The position numbers were made by a program, and so were the translations under genes. Source: Deltaproteobacteria bacterium UBA7527 (GTDB lineage Bacteria > Desulfobacterota > Syntrophorhabdia > Syntrophorhabdales > Syntrophorhabdaceae). Taken from it: DNA of 9,443 nt. The DNA lies in contig DLMV01000070.1 in NCBI GenBank assembly GCA_002478225.1, positions 1 to 9,443 on the forward strand. Reading direction: 5' to 3'. Positions 6,777 to 9,443 of the stretch are shown one piece after another. Every line of letters starts with the position of its first letter. Positions within the stretch are counted from its first letter, which is position 1. The notes under the pieces are model-generated. The model saw nothing but the letters and a program-made list of their open reading frames with translations. It did not search any database and had not been told where the DNA came from.

Positions 6777-7259
6777 TTATTGGCTCGCACTCCTGCGAAG
6801 CACAATATTGACCCCCTTCCATGTCGTAACCGCTTCCCCGGCCTTGTTCAGCACTTCCACCAATCCTTTGACCACGCCTCGATCAGCCTTTGATTCTGAG
6901 GGCCTGACCTCCAGGATGGTCAGTCTTACTGATAGTTCATCGCCTGGGCGTACCAGCTTTAACCATCGCAGCTCATCCACTCCAGGTGATCCCAGGTTCG
7001 CCAGGCGGGAAAAGTAATGATCTACGAGCAGCTGCGTAGCCAAGACAACAGAGTGCCATCCGCTGGCAACAAGCCCTCCAAACGAGGTCTTTTTGGCCGC
7101 TTCGGGATCAGTATGAAAGACCTGCGGATCATATTGTGATGCAAAATCGATCATTGCTTTTTCGTCCATTACGATCGGTCCGAATTCATACATCGCATTC
7201 TGTACATGATCCTCAAAATACAGGATTCCTGTGCCTTCTGTTGCTGAGGTATTAGCCAA
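6777..7259 (-). CDS. MaoC-like hydratase (hot-dog fold enoyl-CoA hydratase/dehydratase)
   Basis: This 160-residue single-domain hot-dog protein resembles MaoC/PhaJ (R)-specific enoyl-CoA hydratases. The catalytic pair D44 and H49 lies in YDPQVFHTDPEAAKKTSFGG (43-62), followed by the usual ASGWHS (65-70). The conserved entry motif YFEDH is at 14-18. It should add water to, or remove it from, a CoA-linked unsaturated acid. The start is TTG, chosen because AGGAGGAG sits five bases upstream and because the next methionine (M23) would delete the conserved entry motif. It is followed at 28 bases by the flavodoxin-ferredoxin gene. The ring-cleavage pathway after benzoyl-CoA normally uses crotonase-type hydratases, so this enzyme may act on another intermediate, perhaps in side-chain breakdown. 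The exact substrate cannot be read from sequence. Confidence 0.86.
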   Translation of the reverse strand: MANTSATEGTGILYFEDHVQNAMYEFGPIVMDEKAMIDFASQYDPQVFHTDPEAAKKTSFGGLVASGWHSVVLATQLLVDHYFSRLANLGSPGVDELRWLKLVRPGDELSVRLTILEVRPSESKADRGVVKGLVEVLNKAGEAVTTWKGVNIVLRRSASQ

Positions 7260-7480
7260 ACTCTCCTCCTCGTCGATCAGGAATTACCTAAAGGGGATAC
7301 CCTACCCTTTCCCGATTTTCACCTTTTCCTTACTCATTTTAATAAGTTTGAAGCTAATTTTTCAATCAAATAAGGTGGGGTTTCCCCGATTTTGGGGGTT
7401 AAAAACGTATGTGTAGTATACAAAAACTGTACAGTAAGGGTGCAGCAATGAGGGCTCCTTCACATAAGACGCCTCCATGT
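7260..7480. other. Leader region of the hydratase gene
   Basis: No gene is supported here. The region has a repeated string CCCGATTTT (7311-7319 and 7385-7393), short palindromes GTATAC (7417-7422) and CTGTACAG (7428-7435), and a CCCC/GGGG mini-stem (7384-7387/7394-7397). TATACT, complementary to 7416-7421, could be a minus-strand -10 box, but no good -35 is placed for it. The promoter of the hydratase-ferredoxin pair should lie here or further upstream. Confidence 0.3.
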
Positions 7481-7484
7481 GAAG
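7458..7484. repeat. 8-base inverted repeat with 11-base loop
   Basis: CTTCACAT (7458-7465) and ATGTGAAG (7477-7484) are exact reverse complements. On the plus strand a T-rich stretch begins a few bases later, but no plus-strand gene ends here. It lies inside or just beyond the decayed transposase reading frame, so it may be leftover from that element or a regulatory stem of the hydratase transcript. Confidence 0.35.
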
Positions 7485-7499
7485 AACTGATTTTTGTTT

Positions 7500-7654
7500 C
7501 TGCTTTGCGTACCAGCGCCTTTTTCTTTCTGTTCCATATATCACTTCCACCGGACCCATACTCCTCCTTTCCACTGATCATAGTAATACCTCTATGGCTC
7601 TTACTACAACTTATTTTGGTTGTATGAGTGTCCGGTTGAAACGGGGGCAGGTCA
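7500..7654 (-). mobile_element. Probable insertion-sequence left-end remnant with broken transposase OrfA
   Basis: On the minus strand the segment opens at 7654 with TGACCTGCCCCCG, which looks like an IS3-family terminal repeat beginning TG. About 95 bases on, an ATG at 7559-7557 behind AAAGGAGG starts a peptide whose residues 4-16, VEVIYGTERKRRW, match the usual beginning of IS3/IS66-type OrfA helix-turn-helix transposase proteins. After the tryptophan (7514-7512) the expected helix-turn-helix sequence is not recognisable; the frame runs on to a stop at 7362, giving 65 residues. No right-hand end, OrfB or DDE domain is present. I read this as a truncated, decayed element. The family call rests on remembered similarity; a chance small ORF is the alternative. 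Confidence 0.42.
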
Positions 7655-7674
7655 AGGTCATAAAACCTCTAAAA

Positions 7675-7708
7675 AACCTATGCTTACTTTTTTAGTTAAC
7701 TATAGGTT
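7675..7708 (-). terminator. Possible terminator downstream of tRNA-Arg
   Basis: On the minus strand AACCTAT (complement of 7702-7708) pairs with ATAGGTT (complement of 7675-7681) and is followed at once by TTTT (7671-7674). The stem is AT-rich and the 20-base loop is long, so it is weak as an intrinsic terminator. It stands about 85 bases past the tRNA 3' end, between the tRNA and the IS remnant. Confidence 0.35.
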
Positions 7709-7794
7709 GGCACGACATTTCTTACTGGGTATCAACAGGGTAGCATTTTGTTAATGATTATTTGACAGTGCCTTGTAAACCCTTTAATATCAAA

Positions 7795-7868
7795 TGCCCC
7801 CGGCATGACTCGAACATGCGGCACATGGATTAGGAATCCATTGCTCTATCCACCTGAGCTACGGGGGC
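7795..7868 (-). tRNA. tRNA-Arg, anticodon CCT
   Basis: This 74-base tRNA folds as a full cloverleaf. The acceptor stem GCCCCCG/CGGGGGC is perfect. The D stem is GCTC/GAGC. The anticodon arm ATGGA-TTCCTAA-TCCAT places CCT at positions 34-36. The T arm GCATG-TTCGAGT-CATGC has the standard T-loop. The discriminator is A, and the 3' CCA is not encoded (TTT follows), so it is added after transcription. It decodes AGG. It has its own promoter immediately upstream and stands alone. An insertion-sequence remnant lies about 140 bases beyond its 3' end. Confidence 0.96.
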
Positions 7869-7878
7869 AAGGTTTGAG

Positions 7879-7907
7879 ATTATAATAATTTTTTACTTCT
7901 GTTGCAA
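7879..7907 (-). promoter_or_regulatory. Promoter of tRNA-Arg, TTGCAA-N17-TATAAT
   Basis: Reading the minus strand, TTGCAA (complement of 7902-7907) is followed by exactly 17 bases and a perfect TATAAT (complement of 7879-7884). Transcription would start near 7872, only a few bases before the mature tRNA 5' end at 7868, giving a very short leader. Confidence 0.75.
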
Positions 7908-7918
7908 TATTAATGATC

Positions 7919-7961
7919 GCTGCGGGTTGTCGCAATTAAGGATATTTTCTATACCCGCAAC
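7919..7961 (-). terminator. Stem-loop after the PF06684 gene
   Basis: The arms GCTGCGGGT (7919-7927) and ACCCGCAAC (7953-7961) pair over nine bases with one G-U, closing a 25-base loop. The stem begins 11 bases past the gene's stop codon. No strong T-run follows on the minus strand, so termination there is possible but not clear. The tRNA promoter's -35 box begins 12 bases further on. Confidence 0.3.
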
Positions 7962-7972
7962 AAGATTATAGA

Positions 7973-8548
7973 TTATCTCAGCCCGTCCTCTCCTTTTGCC
8001 TCTTCCTTCTTCAATCCTCCCACCCGCGGGTTCGGCCTTCCGCCGTCGGTCACCGCAACTGCGAGGAGGATCTCGTCCGTCTTCGGTGCATCGCTGACCG
8101 AGACGGTCATGCCGTCAAAATGTGAGCGCACGAAAGCCGCATCCTTGAAATGAAGGGGTATATCAATAGAGTCCCCCATCCTGCCGATCTTGTTTACCGA
8201 CGGGATGATCGCCTTGCCGCCTCCAACTGCGCTGCGAAGCGGAGTGCCGAGCTTGGGGTGCAGAAGCGCCGCAGCGTGCTCAAGCTCCCCTTTCTCTCCA
8301 ACGATGGCGGCCTTTCCGTAGCTGTCGACCTTTCTGTCCTTCCCCAGGGCCTCCACCGCGCGCTCGGAGATCACCTTGCCTATCTCTTCGCTGTAGTCTA
8401 TCAACGGGTTCAGGTCTTCCTGGTATGTGCCGGCGTAGGGATTCTTGATCACAGCGATAGCGGCAACCTTTCTCACCGGCTTAGCAACCTTTTTTTCTCC
8501 TTCTATGAAAACATCCTCGATAATCGTTACGATCTTTCTAACCTCCAT
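7973..8548 (-). CDS. PF06684 (DUF1185) 'amino acid synthesis' family protein
   Basis: This 191-residue protein matches the PF06684 family: an N-terminal VTIIEDVFIEG (7-17), then KVAAIAVIKNPYAGTY (27-42), a charged segment GEKGELEHAAALLHP (84-98), VGGGKAIIPSVNK (108-120) and a C-terminal GGRPNPRVGGL. Solved members have a chorismate-mutase-like fold, and the 'amino acid synthesis' label comes from context, not from a proven reaction. The ATG has a GGAGGTG ribosome site inside the last codons of the UPF0280 gene, overlapping it by 11 bases, so both are made together. There is no signal peptide or membrane segment. The protein ends with a lysine/glutamate-rich tail after GGL. Function is unknown; the pairing with an ApbE-like protein suggests a shared small-molecule pathway. 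Confidence 0.83.
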   Translation of the reverse strand: MEVRKIVTIIEDVFIEGEKKVAKPVRKVAAIAVIKNPYAGTYQEDLNPLIDYSEEIGKVISERAVEALGKDRKVDSYGKAAIVGEKGELEHAAALLHPKLGTPLRSAVGGGKAIIPSVNKIGRMGDSIDIPLHFKDAAFVRSHFDGMTVSVSDAPKTDEILLAVAVTDGGRPNPRVGGLKKEEAKGEDGLR

Positions 8549-9368
8549 TGTGCACCTCCAGCCTTATATATTCATCACCAGTTATCGTGGTGACCATTCT
8601 CTCCTTCAATAAAAAAACGGCGTCATGGATTATACTATCCTTCTTTAAACGATACGCTTCCGTCAACCCTTCGCTGAGCGCCAGATCTACCTCTTCGTTG
8701 CTGAGATCGGTAATGGTGACAGTAACAAGCTCATCGGGGATATCGGTGGAAGGATCGATCTCCGATGCCCTTTTTCGCAAGACCTTGTATGTGTCCACGT
8801 TCGTCCTGTTGCAGAGAAATGTAGCAGCAGCATCGGCGACGGAGCTGTCCTCAGCGATGACGGTAACCATATCGGCCAACCCGAGCGTAAGGCTGCGCCC
8901 GCCAAAGCCGCTCGTTGCGATCCCGAAATCATTGAGGCCGCTGATCTTCAATACATATGGCGTCGCCGTGCCCTGTCTTATATCCCCTATCCCGATCGTC
9001 ACTTCTCGTCCCGTATCGTTATGGACGGCGATATCGCCGCCGTTATTAACGGTAATGTAATCGGCGCCGTCTGTCTTCAAAAGATCGCACATCCGTCTCG
9101 AAACAGCGCCTGCAACTGCTGCCATGGGCGTCAGCGTTGCTTCATCAACCTTTTTAACGGCGTCGACCATCATTGATGCGACCTCGGGCATATGTGTTGT
9201 CTTATGTATCTTATGGGCCTTTTGCCTGAGCACGGGCAGACAGTCCCTTATCTCTTTCAGGATATTCTTAAGATGCCTTTCTGCTTCCGCCCTATCCACT
9301 TCGCATATAATTCCCTGCCTTTTACAGGAAATGACAAGGCTCGCAGGTCCGACCTCTAAGAACATCAT
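8538..9368 (-). CDS. UPF0280 family protein (ApbE-like fold)
   Basis: This 276-residue protein belongs to UPF0280, a family related in fold to the FAD:protein FMN transferase ApbE. Family motifs are TPMAAVAGAV (80-89), VNNGGD (107-112), TSGFGGRSLTLGLAD (152-166) and EDSSVADAAAT (173-183). The NGGD and SG motifs resemble ApbE's nucleotide-binding segments, but flavin transfer has not been shown for UPF0280 to my knowledge. From about 200 to 276 there is an acidic C-terminal segment with a late KERMVTTITGDEYI that I do not recognise. No signal peptide is visible, unlike most ApbE proteins. Two adjacent ATG codons start the gene and the ribosome site is weak, so the exact start could be slightly different. 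It overlaps the PF06684 gene by 11 bases, marking a two-gene unit. Confidence 0.82.
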   Translation of the reverse strand: MMFLEVGPASLVISCKRQGIICEVDRAEAERHLKNILKEIRDCLPVLRQKAHKIHKTTHMPEVASMMVDAVKKVDEATLTPMAAVAGAVSRRMCDLLKTDGADYITVNNGGDIAVHNDTGREVTIGIGDIRQGTATPYVLKISGLNDFGIATSGFGGRSLTLGLADMVTVIAEDSSVADAAATFLCNRTNVDTYKVLRKRASEIDPSTDIPDELVTVTITDLSNEEVDLALSEGLTEAYRLKKDSIIHDAVFLLKERMVTTITGDEYIRLEVHNGG

Positions 9369-9393
9369 GGCTCACAATTAATAAGCGTACACC

Positions 9394-9443
9394 CGTGAGG
9401 CGTGAATCGTAAGTCGTAAAGGGTTAAATCGCCTCACGCCTGA
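9394..9443. repeat. Hairpin of degenerate heptamer repeats
   Basis: CGTGAGGCG (9394-9402) and CGCCTCACG (9430-9438) are exact reverse complements with a 27-base loop. The stretch reads in 7-base steps: GTGAGGC (9395), GTGAATC (9402), GTAAGTC (9409), GTAAAGG (9416) and GTTAAAT (9423), then the inverted units CGCCTCA (9430) and CGCCTGA (9437). It runs into the window edge and may continue. It lies just upstream of the UPF0280 gene. Similar GTGAGGC-type tracts occur between genes in some anaerobe genomes (recollection, not searched). Confidence 0.55.

Noticed and set aside
7409..7627. A 72-residue hydrophobic plus-strand frame in the IS-remnant region.
   Set aside because: No ribosome site or homology is evident; the minus strand explains the segment better as a decayed OrfA start.
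7762..7790. Plus-strand TTGACA-N17-TAATAT upstream of the tRNA's 3' end.
   Set aside because: The -10 matches only four of six bases and it would transcribe the tRNA antisense with no gene downstream; probably chance in AT-rich DNA.
9394..9443. The beginning of a CRISPR array.
   Set aside because: The units are 7 bases long, degenerate and without spacers, and no cas gene is present.

Overview
The window comes from a bacterium with an anaerobic, aromatic-degrading lifestyle. Every protein gene and the single tRNA lie on the minus strand, so transcription runs right to left. The core is a four-gene set for a class I (ATP-dependent) benzoyl-CoA reductase-type enzyme. Two subunits belong to the 2-hydroxyacyl-CoA dehydratase / BcrB-BcrC family and two are BadF/BadG/BcrA/BcrD ATPases. 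The absence of O2-dependent enzymes, the Fe-S-rich proteins and the gene families present suggest a strict or facultative anaerobe. A Desulfobacterota/Syntrophorhabdus-like host is my guess from gene style only; no phylogenetic marker here proves it.

Layout, right to left (direction of transcription). (1) 9443-9369: the window edge holds a hairpin built from degenerate 7-base units. (2) 9368-7973: two overlapping genes, a UPF0280 (ApbE-like fold) protein and a PF06684 'amino acid synthesis' protein, both of uncertain function. (3) 7907-7795: a tRNA-Arg(CCT) gene with a good promoter. (4) about 7654-7500: what looks like the decayed left end of an insertion sequence. (5) 7259-5900: a MaoC-type hydratase and a flavodoxin/2[4Fe-4S] fusion (EFR1 type), probably one transcript. 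(6) 5899-5609: an AT-rich regulatory gap. (7) 5608-1486: the four reductase genes, tightly packed with 4-base overlaps or 3-base gaps, in the order BzdO-like, BzdN-like, ATPase, ATPase. (8) 1329-79: a secreted ABC-transporter substrate-binding protein. (9) 78-1: nested inverted repeats at the left edge.

Working model (inference): the substrate-binding protein captures an aromatic or other carboxylate. The compound is activated to a CoA thioester by enzymes outside the window, and the reductase dearomatises it using ATP and low-potential electrons. The flavodoxin-ferredoxin fusion is the only visible candidate electron donor. The MaoC protein could hydrate a downstream enoyl-CoA. No ligase, dienoyl-CoA hydratase of crotonase type, ring hydrolase, transport permease or regulator lies in the window, so the substrate cannot be fixed from this sequence alone.
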